Assembly (NCBI GenBank): GCA_016125255.1
Contig: WGMD01000029.1
Location: 62,001-126,000, forward strand
Reading direction: 5' to 3'
DNA: 64,000 bases
Origin: Planctomycetota bacterium
GTDB taxonomy: Bacteria > Planctomycetota > Phycisphaerae > Phycisphaerales > Zrk34
Under the pieces are notes generated by a model that ran no database searches, had not been told where the DNA came from, and worked only from the letters and a program-made list of their open reading frames with translations. A program made the position numbers and the translations under genes. Shown here piece after piece: positions 1-9,721 of this stretch; the stretch's first letter is position 1; each line of letters begins with the position of its first letter.

Positions 1-640
1 GCCGCCCGCTCAGGTGATCAGCATCGACTTCGGACAGGCTTCGCCCTACGAGGGTCCCGGCGTCGCCGCCCACGATGCCCGCTATTGGAACCACATGCCC
101 ACTCGAACCGCCAATCACCTCATCACGGCGGACGGCCAAACCGCCACAAACATCACCATCACCACCACCGCCGCTGTCCTCGAAGGCAGACTGCCCGGTC
201 AGTCCATCGCGCTCTTCAACGATTACGCCTTCAATCACGAGCGTCAGGGTCCCTGGTCCATTCGACTCGACGACCTCGACGATACGCGTAGCTACGACCT
301 GGTGATCTATACGGCGACGGCGAACCATCAGGGCTCGACCTTCACCATCGCCGGTGAATCCCGCCGAGCCGATGGCGAGCGCACCGATTCCTTCATAGAG
401 AGCGTCAACTACGTGCGTTTCGTCGGCATTCATCCCGCCGCGGGCCGCATCGAGATCACGGTCAGCGCGCCGGACGATCACGCTTACATGTGCAACGGCC
501 TCCAACTGATCGCCGACAGCCCCTTCGCCCAGCCACAAACGCAAGACACCCCGACATCGGATGGAACTATAGACCATCCGCGTCTGGACAAGGCCCCGAC
601 GGCTGTTCCGCCGGAGCTCAAGATCGATCCGAAGAATTGA
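1..640 (+). CDS. C-terminal part of a secreted/membrane surface protein (5' end outside window)
   Basis: The frame is open to the window edge and the first in-window candidate start (GTG at 14) is preceded by in-frame sense codons, so this is the tail of a longer gene. The visible part reads VISIDFGQ ... NGLQLIADSP, a beta-rich stretch typical of carbohydrate-binding or jelly-roll modules at the C-terminus of planctomycete FecR-like proteins, then a polar, proline-rich tail. It ends 17 bases before the PEP-CTERM gene at 658. The downstream order matches the complete cassette at 24312-29193, where the gene in this position is a FecR/LamG protein. That makes a FecR-like anti-sigma protein the best guess, but the FecR part is not visible here. 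The fold assignment is inference. Confidence 0.6.
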   Translation, partial: PPAQVISIDFGQASPYEGPGVAAHDARYWNHMPTRTANHLITADGQTATNITITTTAAVLEGRLPGQSIALFNDYAFNHERQGPWSIRLDDLDDTRSYDLVIYTATANHQGSTFTIAGESRRADGERTDSFIESVNYVRFVGIHPAAGRIEITVSAPDDHAYMCNGLQLIADSPFAQPQTQDTPTSDGTIDHPRLDKAPTAVPPELKIDPKN

Positions 641-657
641 GAAAGGATAATAGACGC

Positions 658-2190
658 ATGGCAAATCTTAAACTTCGCCTCGCGGCGACGCTCATCGTCG
701 CCCTCGCAGTCGCCCGCACGCACGCGGCGACCTATACATGGGACACCAGCCCTGGCACCGTCGGCGTCGGCAATGGCACCATCACCGGCGGCACGGGCGC
801 GTGGAACACCACCAACGGCAACTGGACCACCGACGGCGGCGTCAACAACATCGCATGGCCCACCAGCGGCACGGACAACGATGCCGTCTTTGGTGGAACC
901 GCCGGAACGGTCACCATCGCCGCCGGCGGCGTCACCGCCAATGACCTGACCTTCAACAACGCCTCCGGGACCTACGACATCGCGGGCGCGACCCTCACGC
1001 TCAACGGCACGACGCCCACACTCACCGTCAACGGGTCCGTCTCGGACTACATCCACTCCGTCATCGCCGGCTCCGGCGGGTTCGTCAAGGAAGGCACCGG
1101 CAACCTGACGCTCTTCGCCTCCAACTCGATCTCCGGCGGTCTGACCGTCAACGCCGGCACCGTTCAACTCCAGGGCAACGCCAGCTTCAACGTCTCGACC
1201 GTCCCGGGCACTATCACCGTCAACAACGGCGCCATGCTCGTCGTCGTCAACGGCGTCAACCTATTCTCGACCTCGTCCAACGATAGCATTTTCCAGATCA
1301 ACGGCGGCGGCATCATGGAGTTCAACGAGTCCAGCACCGAAGCCAACACGACCTACTTCAAGACGGTCAACCTCAGCTCCGCCAACGGCACGCTCGCCAC
1401 CGTCCGGGGCTACACCGCCATCAGCCGCCCCGACTCCGCTCTCCGCGCTCTGGCGGGGGCCAGCACCATCAACTCCACCGGCTCAGTCACCAACCTCTGG
1501 TCCGCCGGTCTGATCCTCGTCAAGACCGCCGCGCCGACCGACGTGGCCATCGACACCGCTACCGGCAATACGCTCAACCTCTCCGGCTCCATCCGCGATC
1601 TGGCCAGTTTCACCGGCGCGATTCTCGTCAAGACCGGCGCCGGCATACTCAATCTCTCCCGCGCCACCGGCAATTCCTTCATCGGCGGCGTCAAGGTCAA
1701 CGGCGGCACGCTTCTGGTCACCAACACGTCCGGCTCCGCCACCGGCTCCGGAACCGTCACCGTCGCCAGCGGCGCGGCCATCGGCGGCAAAGGTATCATC
1801 TCCAACAACCTCACGCTCGCCAATGGCGCTCACTTCGTCTTTGACCTCAACTATGTCGACGCCAACGCCCTGACCGTCGGCGGCACATTCACATGGAACA
1901 GCAGCTTCGGCGTCGATGACTTCGTCGCCGCCGACGGGTCGGCCGTCAACTGGGCCTCCGTGTCCGACGGTGTCTACAAAATCCTCAACACCTCCGCCTC
2001 GTTCAACAGCGGCAACATCGAAAACTTCGGCGTCGTCAACGCCTTCAGCCTCGGTGGAGGTCGTATCGCGTATTTCTCGCAGGGCAGTCTGAATCTGAAC
2101 ATCGAGACCGTCGTCTCAGTCCCCGCGCCGATGACACTACCCGCCGGTCTGGGGTTGATCGGCATGCTCGCGGCGCGCCGGCGCCACTGA
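658..2190 (+). CDS. PEP-CTERM-type surface protein with autotransporter-like beta-strand repeats
   Basis: A 510-residue protein. The chosen ATG is preceded by GAAAGGA and starts a clear signal peptide (MANLKLRLAATLIVALAV, cut near THA-A). The frame stays open upstream, but that part overlaps the previous gene. The body is Gly/Thr/Asn-rich beta-strand repeat sequence (for example GSGGFVKEGTGNLTL, VNGGTLLV) of the autotransporter-associated beta-strand / passenger type. The tail reads VPAPMTLPAGLGLIGMLA followed by ARRRH: proline motif, hydrophobic helix and basic end, the layout of PEP-CTERM sorting signals, so export and exosortase-like processing are expected. No exosortase gene is in the window. 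The first ~100 and last ~130 residues are closely similar to the protein at 26269. A perfect hairpin follows at 2197. Confidence 0.85.
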   Translation: MANLKLRLAATLIVALAVARTHAATYTWDTSPGTVGVGNGTITGGTGAWNTTNGNWTTDGGVNNIAWPTSGTDNDAVFGGTAGTVTIAAGGVTANDLTFNNASGTYDIAGATLTLNGTTPTLTVNGSVSDYIHSVIAGSGGFVKEGTGNLTLFASNSISGGLTVNAGTVQLQGNASFNVSTVPGTITVNNGAMLVVVNGVNLFSTSSNDSIFQINGGGIMEFNESSTEANTTYFKTVNLSSANGTLATVRGYTAISRPDSALRALAGASTINSTGSVTNLWSAGLILVKTAAPTDVAIDTATGNTLNLSGSIRDLASFTGAILVKTGAGILNLSRATGNSFIGGVKVNGGTLLVTNTSGSATGSGTVTVASGAAIGGKGIISNNLTLANGAHFVFDLNYVDANALTVGGTFTWNSSFGVDDFVAADGSAVNWASVSDGVYKILNTSASFNSGNIENFGVVNAFSLGGGRIAYFSQGSLNLNIETVVSVPAPMTLPAGLGLIGMLAARRRH

Positions 2191-2196
2191 ACTACG

Positions 2197-2226
2197 AAAG
2201 CTCAGGGATGACCATCCCTGAGCTTT
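2197..2226. terminator. 14-bp perfect hairpin after PEP-CTERM gene (family GCTCAGGGAT)
   Basis: Two 14-base arms that pair perfectly around a 2-base centre begin 7 bases after the stop codon. The arm is AAAGCTCAGGGATG. The same palindrome recurs at 16817 and 28349. A terminator role is inferred from position and stem strength; no long T-run follows. Confidence 0.65.
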
Positions 2227-2469
2227 ATGAATCGGGTGTCTGCCTGCTTGCGTCGCGTCGGCGAAAGTCGATGCGACGCATTGGATCGACAGCAGCATTT
2301 TTCGTTCGGCCGCGTTCGAACACTCTGGCGGGTGCGGGTTCGACGAATCGAACCGGCGGCCGATCGGGAAGAAGCGTTCGATGAGCGCAAGCTGATCGGA
2401 CGTCTTGGAAAGTCGCGATCAACGGATCGCGCGCCGCTTATTGAGCGGCGGCTATCAGGGACTTTCGCC

Positions 2470-3264
2470 ATGCGACATCGCGCCTTTACGCTCATCGAAC
2501 TGCTCGTCGTGATGGCGACAATCGCCGTGATCATCGCATTGCTCATGCCTTCGATAAACCGCGCGGTCGAACTGTCGCGCCGCACCGTGTGCGCAGCGAA
2601 CCTTCATCAGTGGGGCCTGGCCTGCATCAACTACGCTGGCGATAACTCCGGCAGGTATCCCACCGCCACAGTTTGGGCCGGTTGGACGCATCTGAATCTG
2701 ATCGTGGAAAAGGGTGATGTCCAATATTCGGCCGGTACGGATTACCGGGTGCTGCGGGATGCGTACGGCCTGGGCGAGAAAGCCACACGCTGCCCCAGCA
2801 GTCAGCGCGTCAAGGCGTTGGAGCCGATCATCGCCAACTATCCTCCGCCAGACAATTACCGCTGGAACCGATCGCACACCGCCATGAAGCAGTCCTACGA
2901 CCCGGTGACCGATGATGGTAGACAGTATTACCTGTTCGACTATGCCTTTATCGTCAACGCCAATAATTACATTGGCGGTGGCAAGCACCCCCCGGCCCGA
3001 CGCGCCAGCGACCCGCAGATCGCCGATCGCGTTCTCGTCGCCGACACCGTCGATTGGAACGGATGGGCGAACGCATGGTTGTATTCGACCTGCCACCCCG
3101 CCGCCGATGGGCTCGTGGACTGGCAGAATGTAGCTATGGCCGACGGGGCTCTGCTCAGTCAATCCCGTGCCGAATTCAACCACACGATCATGACGACAGC
3201 CCCGACGACCGACGGCTCCGCCAAGCACGGCCTTGCCTACTGGTATTGGGAAGGTGTTGACTGA
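2470..3264 (+). CDS. Prepilin-type N-terminal methylation domain protein (pseudopilin-like)
   Basis: A 264-residue protein. The start at 2470 places the type IV prepilin signature at the extreme N-terminus: basic MRHR, then [21 protein letters not shown] with the conserved F-T-L-I-E. A prepilin peptidase would cut before the F/A of this motif. The head is followed by [19 protein letters not shown], the 'LHQWG' region common in planctomycete and lentisphaeral prepilin-like proteins of the DUF1559/H-x9-DG kind. The C-terminal two thirds is a soluble domain of unknown function with [10 protein letters not shown] near the end. The gap after the PEP-CTERM gene is about 280 bases. A homologous protein occupies the same place after the second PEP-CTERM gene (28387). 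A link between the pseudopilin and the surface protein is inferred from this repeated order. Confidence 0.8.
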   Translation: MRHRAFTLIELLVVMATIAVIIALLMPSINRAVELSRRTVCAANLHQWGLACINYAGDNSGRYPTATVWAGWTHLNLIVEKGDVQYSAGTDYRVLRDAYGLGEKATRCPSSQRVKALEPIIANYPPPDNYRWNRSHTAMKQSYDPVTDDGRQYYLFDYAFIVNANNYIGGGKHPPARRASDPQIADRVLVADTVDWNGWANAWLYSTCHPAADGLVDWQNVAMADGALLSQSRAEFNHTIMTTAPTTDGSAKHGLAYWYWEGVD

Positions 3265-3640
3265 GGCCACTCCGACTATCCACACACTTCCATTGGGTCA
3301 TTTCACCCACTTCGCGCATAGCCATTTCGCAATTCGCGCACCGGGATGGCAAAATCGCCTCCGGTGTGCGCACGTGATTCTGTAAGTCCTTATTTAATCG
3401 CGCAGAGGACGCGCCGAAATTGCCTTGGCGGTGCGCACGGGCGCGCCCGTGCGCGCGGCAGGTGCGGATCGGGGTGGGTTTTATGGGGATGCGGAGGCAT
3501 GCGAAGCATCATCGGGCGCGTGCGCCATGGTGCGCGACGGTGCGCGGATGGGTCAGAAGCACGCCGCCCGTTCGACGGGCTCACGGTAAAACCGCGGCGT
3601 CGCTGAACGGGGAGTCGGGGTGTGGATGGCGCGGGCGGGG
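3265..3640. other. Intergenic region with GTGCGC-rich repeats and a 22-bp palindrome
   Basis: No convincing gene. A perfect 22-base palindrome lies at 3433-3454 (arm GCGCACGGGCG). Further GTGCGC words follow around 3517-3546. The stretch 3328-3345 reads as the reverse complement of CCCGGTGCGCGAATT, nearly the unit that is tandemly repeated near 37866-37900. It lies between convergent genes, so the palindrome may also end transcription. Confidence 0.5.
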
Positions 3641-5116
3641 TCAGGACATGATGGCTTCGACGGGGAAGGCGGTTTCGACGCCGGTGAGGCGTTGGTCGAG
3701 GCCCTGGAATTTGAAGGCGAGTTTTTCGTGATCGATGCCGAGCTGGTGGAGGATGGTGGCGTTGAGGTCGCGGATGTGGACGGGGTCCTTGACGATGTTG
3801 TAGGAGAAATCGTCGGTTTCGCCATGGACGAGGCCGCCCTGGATGCCGCCGCCGGCCATCCAGACGCAGAAGTTCTTGGGGTGGTGATCGCGGCCGTAGT
3901 TTTCGTGGCTCAGGGCGCCCTGGGAGTAGACGGTCCGTCCGAATTCCCCGCCCCAGATGACGAGGGTTTCGTCGAGGAGGCCGCGCTGCTTGAGGTCCTG
4001 AATGAGGGCCCATGCGGGTTGATCGACGTCATGGCACTGCTTGGGCAGATCGCCGCCGACGTTGCCGTGCTGGTCCCAACCGCGGTGGAAAATCTGCGTG
4101 AACCGCACGCCGCGTTCGGCGAGGCGGCGGGCGAGGAGGCAGTGCGAAGCGAACGTGCCGGGCTGCGTGACTTCGGGGCCGTACATCTCGAGCGTCGCCG
4201 GGGACTCGCCGCTGACGTCGGTCAGTTCGGGGACGGAGCTCTGCATTCGGAAGGCCATCTCGTACTGCGCGATGCGCGCTAGCGTTTCGGGGTCGCCGAC
4301 CTGGGCGTGCAGATTGGCGTTGACCTGATCGGCGGCGTCGAGCATCCGCCGGCGCATGGCGGCGCTGACGCCCGGCGGGTTCGTCAGAAAGAGCACCGGA
4401 TCGCCGGCGGAGCGCAGGGCAACCCCCTGATACTTGCTCGGCAAAAACCCGGAGCCCCACAGCCGATTGTAAAGCGCTTGCGCATCCTTTCGCCCGGTCC
4501 ACGAACTGGTGAGCACCACGAACGAGGGCAGATTGTGGTTCTCGGAGCCGAGCCCGTAGCTGAGCCACGCGCCCAGACTCGCCTTGCCCGGAAGCTGATT
4601 GCCGGTGCAGATGAAGGTGATGGCGGGGTCGTGATTGATCGCTTCGGTATGGACGGTTTTAATGATGGCGATGTCGTCGACCATCTTCTTGTGATACGGC
4701 AGCAGCTCGCTGACCCACGCCCCGCTCTTGCCGCACTGCTCGAATTTGAACTTGCTGGGCGCGATGGGAAAGCGGGACTGCCCGCTGGTCATCGTGGTGA
4801 GCCGCTGGCCTTTTCGCACCGATTCGGGCAGGTCCTTGTTGTACCATTCGTCCATCTTCGGCTTGTAATCGAGCAGGTCCATCTGACAGGGCGCCCCCGC
4901 CATGAACAGATAGATCGCGCGCTTGGCCTTGGGGGCGAAGTGCGGCAGGCCGGGCAGGCCCCCCGCCGCGGACACGGTCGGCGACCCGGCGACGGACGCC
5001 TTGGCGATCGAGTCGCCCATGAGCGTCGCCAGCGCCGGCACGCCGAGCGTTACGGCGGAGCGCGTGAAGAAATGGCGACGGGACATGTACTGCCTGGTCA
5101 GATCAAAGAGGTCCAT
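3641..5116 (-). CDS. DUF1501 family protein (Tat-exported, sulfatase-like fold)
   Basis: A 491-residue protein of the DUF1501 family, which is very abundant in planctomycetes and nearly always encoded with a PSD1/DUF1553 cytochrome-like protein, as here. Near the N-terminus [20 protein letters not shown] is a twin-arginine-type signal (SRRHFF), so a folded protein is probably exported. Family landmarks include [46 protein letters not shown], the later RGWDQHGN and WGGEFGRT, and [15 protein letters not shown]. These His/Asp-rich blocks suggest a metal-dependent alkaline-phosphatase/sulfatase-like core. The start is 18 bases from the stop of the upstream PSD1 gene, so they form one transcription unit. 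The biochemical activity of the family is not established. Confidence 0.92.
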   Translation of the reverse strand: MDLFDLTRQYMSRRHFFTRSAVTLGVPALATLMGDSIAKASVAGSPTVSAAGGLPGLPHFAPKAKRAIYLFMAGAPCQMDLLDYKPKMDEWYNKDLPESVRKGQRLTTMTSGQSRFPIAPSKFKFEQCGKSGAWVSELLPYHKKMVDDIAIIKTVHTEAINHDPAITFICTGNQLPGKASLGAWLSYGLGSENHNLPSFVVLTSSWTGRKDAQALYNRLWGSGFLPSKYQGVALRSAGDPVLFLTNPPGVSAAMRRRMLDAADQVNANLHAQVGDPETLARIAQYEMAFRMQSSVPELTDVSGESPATLEMYGPEVTQPGTFASHCLLARRLAERGVRFTQIFHRGWDQHGNVGGDLPKQCHDVDQPAWALIQDLKQRGLLDETLVIWGGEFGRTVYSQGALSHENYGRDHHPKNFCVWMAGGGIQGGLVHGETDDFSYNIVKDPVHIRDLNATILHQLGIDHEKLAFKFQGLDQRLTGVETAFPVEAIMS

Positions 5117-5134
5117 GAGGTTGACCTTTCGTGA

Positions 5135-8100
5135 TTAGTTCTTGTTCATCGAGGCGTCGAAGCTGAACACCGTGTTGGCGACCATGGTCCATGCCGCCAG
5201 CTCGGACGGGTCGAGCTGCGCATTGGGCTTGGTCTGGCCGTACTCGATCAGACTGCGTGCGGCGCTGGTGTCGCGCTTGAACTCGGCGAGGAAATCCTTG
5301 TGAGCGTCGAGCACGATCTTCATGTCCGCCTCCGCCGGCGGACGACCGGTGAGCATGCGGACGATGTACGTCGCCCGCTGGTCGTCCGACGCCCCGCCTT
5401 CGGTCATCGCCCGCTGGGCCAGCCCGCGCGCCGATTCGACCATCTGCTCCTCGTTCATCATGATCAGCGCCTGCAGCGGCGTGTTCGTCCGCTCCCGGCG
5501 CGTGATGCACGACTCACGCGACGGCGCATCAAACGTCACCATCTGCGGCGGGGGCGACGTGCGTTTCCAGAACGTGTACAGACTGCGGCGGTAAATCTTC
5601 TCGCCGGTATCCGCCTTGAACCGCGCGGTGTTCGACGACGTGTAGCCGACCGCTTCCCAAAGCCCCGCCGGCTGGGGCACTTTCACCGAAGGCCCTTCAA
5701 AATCATCCACCAGCAGCCCGCTGACCATCAGCGCCTGATCGCGGATTTCCTCCGCATCGAGGCGGAAGCGCGGCCCGTGCGCCAAGAGCCGATTCTCCGG
5801 GTCGCGTTCGAGCAGTTCGGGTCGGGTGTTCGACGCCTGCCGATACGTCGATGACATGACGATCATCTTCATCAGCGCCTTCACGTCCCATCCGCTCTGC
5901 TCAAAATGCACCGCCAGATAGTCGAGCAACAGCGGATGGCTCGGCGGCTCGCCCTGCGAACCGAAGTCCTCGCTGGTCTTGACGAGTCCGACGCCAAAGC
6001 ACTGCTGCCAGAATCGGTTGACCGTCACGCGAGCCGTCAGCGGCTGCGCCGGGTCGATGAGCCACTTGGCGAAACCCAGCCGATTGCGCGGCAGGTCCGA
6101 CGCCATCGGCGGCAGCGCCGCGGGCGTGACCCGCTCGACCTTGTCGCCGTGCTGATCGTACTGCCCGCGCTTAAGCACCCACGCCTCGCGGGGCGTCGCA
6201 CGCTCCTTCATCACCGGCATCGTCGGCGTGGCGGCTTCGATCGCCTTGACCTGCTTGTTAAGCTCGGCGATCTGATCGTTGAGCGGATCGACAATCTGTT
6301 GCGATCCGCTGTACACGAACCGCAGGTAGTACGCCTTGACGTCCGACGCCTGATCCGCCGACCGCTTGTCGCGCGGCATCTTGATAATCTTGCGGATGTC
6401 CTCGGGCACGTTCGCATCGTCGCCCAACTGACCTTCCCAGACGAGCTGCGACGTGCGGAAGCGATCATCGGGGGCGAAGAACGTGTTGATCCCCGCCTTG
6501 TCCCAATACACCGACCCGCCGTTCTGTGAGAACGCCCAGCCATTGAGTTTGTCGCCGGGCTTGAGACCAACCTTGTCCAGATCGACTTGCAGGCGTACCC
6601 ATTTGCCCGTCTGCGGCAGCGGGCCCGCCACAAAATCCGCCGCGCCGTTGCGACCGGGCGCATACACGCCCTCGCCCCATCGCACGCGGTGCTCCCAATT
6701 GCCGTTATTGAACTGAAGCTGAACGCCCTTGGGCGGATCCTTCGGATCGAGATATACGTAGGCGAAAAGCTTGTCGCCATCGCTGAGCACAAGCGGCGAC
6801 GCACCGGTGAAATAGTCCTGGTTCACCGAATCGCCCATGGCGCGATGAAGCGACCGCAGGCCGCTGAAAACGGGCTGATCCTTCGCCCCGCCCCATTGCC
6901 ATGACGCGCCAATGCCCGCGAGCTTTGCGCCGCTGGGCGCGTCGTCGTCGATCCATGCAAAATCGGTCGGCTCCTGCGAAGCGGTCGTGTCGATGCCCGC
7001 TTCATCCCAGTAAGCCGTGCCGTCGTACTGTGTGAACGCCATGCCCTGAATCACGTCGCCGCGCTTCAGGCCCATCTTCCCGGCGGGGACTTCGAGCTTG
7101 ACCCACTGACCGGTCGGCGGCAGTTTGCCCATGTGGGCGCGCTCGGTCGAATTGTCCTTGCCGTAGGGAATCAGATTCTCGCCCCAGTACGCCCGGTGCA
7201 GCCACTCGCCGGTGTGGTACTGAAGCATGATCTCCTTGGGCGGGTTCTTCGGATCGAGGTACACCCATGCGAAGAGCTTATCGCCGGGGCCCACGTGAAT
7301 CTTCTCATCGCAGTTGTCGAAAAAGTGCTGCTGGTTGCCCTGGCTCGTCCGCTGCATCGATCGCTTACCCGAGTGCACCGGATGATCGGGGCCTTCGACC
7401 CAGACCAGCCCGTCGCCCTGCACGTTGGCGTTCCTGGGCAATTCGTCATCGACCCAGACGATGTGGTTGTACTTGAGGTCGGCCGGAAGCGACTTCTCGA
7501 AGGGATCGGTGTAGTCGATCTTCGCCACTTCCGCATCGATCTTCGCATCCAGATCCGCGGCCTGCTTGTTGAGGGCATCCATGTCACGCTGCTGCTGCTC
7601 GCTGGCGACGCGGATCACAGGAGCGTGGTCCTTCCTGTTGCCGTCCATCGGGTCGGCGTCGAGGTTGTTGAAGAACGCGAACATCGAGTAGAAGTCTTTT
7701 TGCGTGATGGGGTCGAACTTATGATCGTGACACTCGGCGCAACCGACGGTCAGACCCAGAAAGACCGTCCCCGTCGTGCTCACGCGATCGAGCACGTTGC
7801 GCACATAGAACTCCTCCTTGATCGCGCCGCCTTCGTTGGTCGTCACATGCAGGCGGTTGAATCCGGAGCCGATCAGGTCGTCGGTCGTCGGATTCTCCAG
7901 CAGGTCGCCGGCGATCTGTTCGAGGATGAAACGGTCGAAATGTTTGTTGGCGTTGAACGAACGGACGACGTAATCGCGATACGGATAGTCTTCGCGATAG
8001 TTGTCCAGGTGCAAGCCGTGCGTGTCGCCATAGCGCGCCGCGTCGAGCCAGTAGCGCGCCATGTGCTGCCCGTAATGCGGCGAAGCGAGCAGGCGATCGA

Positions 8101-8743
8101 CGAGCTTCTCATACGCCTCGGGCGATTCGTCCGCCATGAACGCGTCGATCTCCGCCAGCGTCGGCGGCAGGCCGGTCAGATCGAACGTCACGCGTCGAAT
8201 GAGCGTCAGCTTGTCCGCTTCGGGCGAATGCTTGAGCCCGTTCTTGTCGAGCCGGGCGAGGACGAACGTGTCGATCGGATTGCGCACCCAAGCCGGGTCG
8301 CTGATCTTCGGCATTGCCGGCTCGACCGGCGCGATGAAAGCCCAATGCTTTTCATACTCCGCCCCGTCGGCGATCCACTGCGTGAGCGTTTCGATCTGTT
8401 TGGGCGTGAGCTGCTTGTGCGTCGAGGCCGGGGGCATGTGATCCTTCGGATCAGTCGCGCTGATCTTGCGGATCATCTGACTTTTTTCGGGATGCCCCGG
8501 CACGATGGCGGGTCCGCCTTCGCGCTCGCCGATCGCCACGTCGCGCACGTCGAAGCGCAGGTCTTTTTTGCGCTGATGCGAATCGGGACCGTGACACTGG
8601 AAGCAGTTTTCGGAGAGGATCGGACGGATGTCCTGATTGAAGGTGATGCGATCACCGGGGTCGGCGGCGCGGGCGATCGAGCCGCCGACGAGACAGCCAT
8701 ACACCACAAGCGCCGTGATCCATGTGCATCGATTCAAATACAT
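5135..8743 (-). CDS. PSD1 / DUF1549 / DUF1553 cytochrome-c-like protein with duplicated inserted domain
   Basis: About 1,202 residues from the ATG at 8743, chosen because it begins a signal peptide (MYLNRCTWITALVVYGC ... ARAADP); the frame is open a little further upstream. Order: PSD1 (planctomycete cytochrome C) with haem motif ENCFQCHG; DUF1549 with LPPTLAEIDAFM; a second CxxCH in TVGCAECHDHKFDPI; two tandem related ~155-residue units; then DUF1553 (NRLGFAKWLIDPAQPLTAR, SESCITRRERTNTPLQALIM). The two inserted units (roughly 6990-7460 and 6485-6960) share DKLFAWVYLDPKNPPK / DKLFAYVYLDPKDPPK and TAYWDEAGI / SVYWDKAGI, and look like beta-sandwich carbohydrate-binding domains. Periplasmic or cell-surface oxidoreductase work on polysaccharides is often proposed for the family and remains inference. 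It is transcribed with the DUF1501 gene. Confidence 0.92.
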   Translation of the reverse strand: MYLNRCTWITALVVYGCLVGGSIARAADPGDRITFNQDIRPILSENCFQCHGPDSHQRKKDLRFDVRDVAIGEREGGPAIVPGHPEKSQMIRKISATDPKDHMPPASTHKQLTPKQIETLTQWIADGAEYEKHWAFIAPVEPAMPKISDPAWVRNPIDTFVLARLDKNGLKHSPEADKLTLIRRVTFDLTGLPPTLAEIDAFMADESPEAYEKLVDRLLASPHYGQHMARYWLDAARYGDTHGLHLDNYREDYPYRDYVVRSFNANKHFDRFILEQIAGDLLENPTTDDLIGSGFNRLHVTTNEGGAIKEEFYVRNVLDRVSTTGTVFLGLTVGCAECHDHKFDPITQKDFYSMFAFFNNLDADPMDGNRKDHAPVIRVASEQQQRDMDALNKQAADLDAKIDAEVAKIDYTDPFEKSLPADLKYNHIVWVDDELPRNANVQGDGLVWVEGPDHPVHSGKRSMQRTSQGNQQHFFDNCDEKIHVGPGDKLFAWVYLDPKNPPKEIMLQYHTGEWLHRAYWGENLIPYGKDNSTERAHMGKLPPTGQWVKLEVPAGKMGLKRGDVIQGMAFTQYDGTAYWDEAGIDTTASQEPTDFAWIDDDAPSGAKLAGIGASWQWGGAKDQPVFSGLRSLHRAMGDSVNQDYFTGASPLVLSDGDKLFAYVYLDPKDPPKGVQLQFNNGNWEHRVRWGEGVYAPGRNGAADFVAGPLPQTGKWVRLQVDLDKVGLKPGDKLNGWAFSQNGGSVYWDKAGINTFFAPDDRFRTSQLVWEGQLGDDANVPEDIRKIIKMPRDKRSADQASDVKAYYLRFVYSGSQQIVDPLNDQIAELNKQVKAIEAATPTMPVMKERATPREAWVLKRGQYDQHGDKVERVTPAALPPMASDLPRNRLGFAKWLIDPAQPLTARVTVNRFWQQCFGVGLVKTSEDFGSQGEPPSHPLLLDYLAVHFEQSGWDVKALMKMIVMSSTYRQASNTRPELLERDPENRLLAHGPRFRLDAEEIRDQALMVSGLLVDDFEGPSVKVPQPAGLWEAVGYTSSNTARFKADTGEKIYRRSLYTFWKRTSPPPQMVTFDAPSRESCITRRERTNTPLQALIMMNEEQMVESARGLAQRAMTEGGASDDQRATYIVRMLTGRPPAEADMKIVLDAHKDFLAEFKRDTSAARSLIEYGQTKPNAQLDPSELAAWTMVANTVFSFDASMNKN

Positions 8744-8922
8744 GAGCAGACCTCGACTGAGGGTTTTCGTTCGGTCGGTTGGCGGGGGACCGATTTTTCG
8801 CACCAGCATGCCCGGGCGCATCGCGATGAGGAATCGCCGATGCGTCCGTGCATCCTGGTATGTCGTTGCCTGCTGTGGTGATTTTAGCGCGAGCGCTGCG
8901 GGCTGTCCACCTGACTCGCAAT

Positions 8923-9010
8923 AACCACCAAGGCACCAAGAACACCAAGGGGAAGTGAGGGGTCTTTACACAACAGAGCATTCCGTGGTGACCTTGGTGT
9001 CTTGCTGGTT
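8923..9010. repeat. Imperfect inverted repeat of CACCAAGG-type 28-mers
   Basis: The left arm 8923-8950 (AACCACCAAGGCACCAAG...) and the right arm 8983-9010, read on the other strand (AACCAGCAAGACACCAAG...), match at 23 of 28 positions. They lie between the divergently placed ends of the PSD1 start and the BamE-like stop. Rows of CACCAAG words occur as dispersed repeats in many genomes; the role here is unknown. Confidence 0.6.
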
Positions 9011-9534
9011 CAGTTGTCCGCAGGGGTGAGTATCGAATCACTGACCGTTCCCGCGCGGACTACAGATGTCACGCGCCCAGTATGATCAAAATAGACGCGA
9101 TATGTCTGGTCCACATAGGTTTCTTCGATATCCTCGATCGATGCATTGTCACTATTCGGAAGCGCAAAAGCGCTCGTCGGCGGCGAGTAATAGAGCACCC
9201 TGTAGTCCTCGATCAAGAGGCCGCTGTGGTCGGTCACGTGATCTGTGGTGGATGTCGGCCTCCCCAGCAAGTTCAGCACCTCGGCTTGATGCATGCCCTT
9301 CGTCACCTTGCTGAAGTTCCGCACAACCTGTTGAAATGCACGGTCGCTATTTATGTCGATTGTGATCAACATGACGAGCCATGCCAGCGCCAGCATGACG
9401 CATCCGGCCGCAGGCCACGTCTTGCGCCCGAGGCCGCAGGCCACGCCGATCAGCAGCACAATCACCCATCCGTAGCCGATCAAAGCTGCGGTCGCGAGCG
9501 ACTGGATGGAGTGCCATGACATCCCGGCGGTCAT
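9010..9534 (-). CDS. Membrane protein with a BamE/SmpA-like domain
   Basis: A 174-residue protein. Two hydrophobic helices lie near the N-terminus (LIGYGWVIVLLIGVACGL and CVMLALAWLVMLITI). They are followed by a soluble domain that begins FSKVTKGMHQAEVLNLLGRP, the K-G-M-x-x-x-x-V-x-x-x-L-G-x-P pattern of the SmpA/OmlA (BamE) fold. It continues with YRVYFDHTGRVTSVVRAG, the last beta strands of that fold. In BamE the domain is a lipoprotein of outer-membrane assembly; here it is tethered by helices and there is no lipobox, so a role in the Bam complex should not be assumed. It stands alone between the PSD1 gene and the chaperone block. Confidence 0.6.
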   Translation of the reverse strand: MTAGMSWHSIQSLATAALIGYGWVIVLLIGVACGLGRKTWPAAGCVMLALAWLVMLITIDINSDRAFQQVVRNFSKVTKGMHQAEVLNLLGRPTSTTDHVTDHSGLLIEDYRVLYYSPPTSAFALPNSDNASIEDIEETYVDQTYRVYFDHTGRVTSVVRAGTVSDSILTPADN

Positions 9535-9637
9535 GAACGGAGTTTAACACGATTCGCCCACCCCGATCGCCGCGCCCGTCATGGCAGGCACAAAACGGCG
9601 GACTGCCACGCTGACAGGTTCGCGTGGGCAAGACAGT

Positions 9638-9651
9638 GGGACTTAAGTCCC
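9638..9651. repeat. 14-bp palindrome GGGACTTAAGTCCC
   Basis: A perfect palindrome about 100 bases downstream of the BamE-like gene start and 150 bases before groEL1. It shares the core GACTTAAGTC with the larger palindrome at 41319. It could be a hairpin or an operator; position does not decide. Confidence 0.35.
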
Positions 9652-9721
9652 ATCGCTTCCGTAATGCATGACTCAAGCGATGTTTACGATTGCAGTCCGG
9701 CGAGGCATGTTCCGGGGTGTC

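Noticed and set aside
4307-8881. Plus-strand frames (275 and 582 codons) opposite the DUF1501 and PSD1 genes
   Set aside because: Antisense shadows; the minus-strand genes carry clear family motifs.
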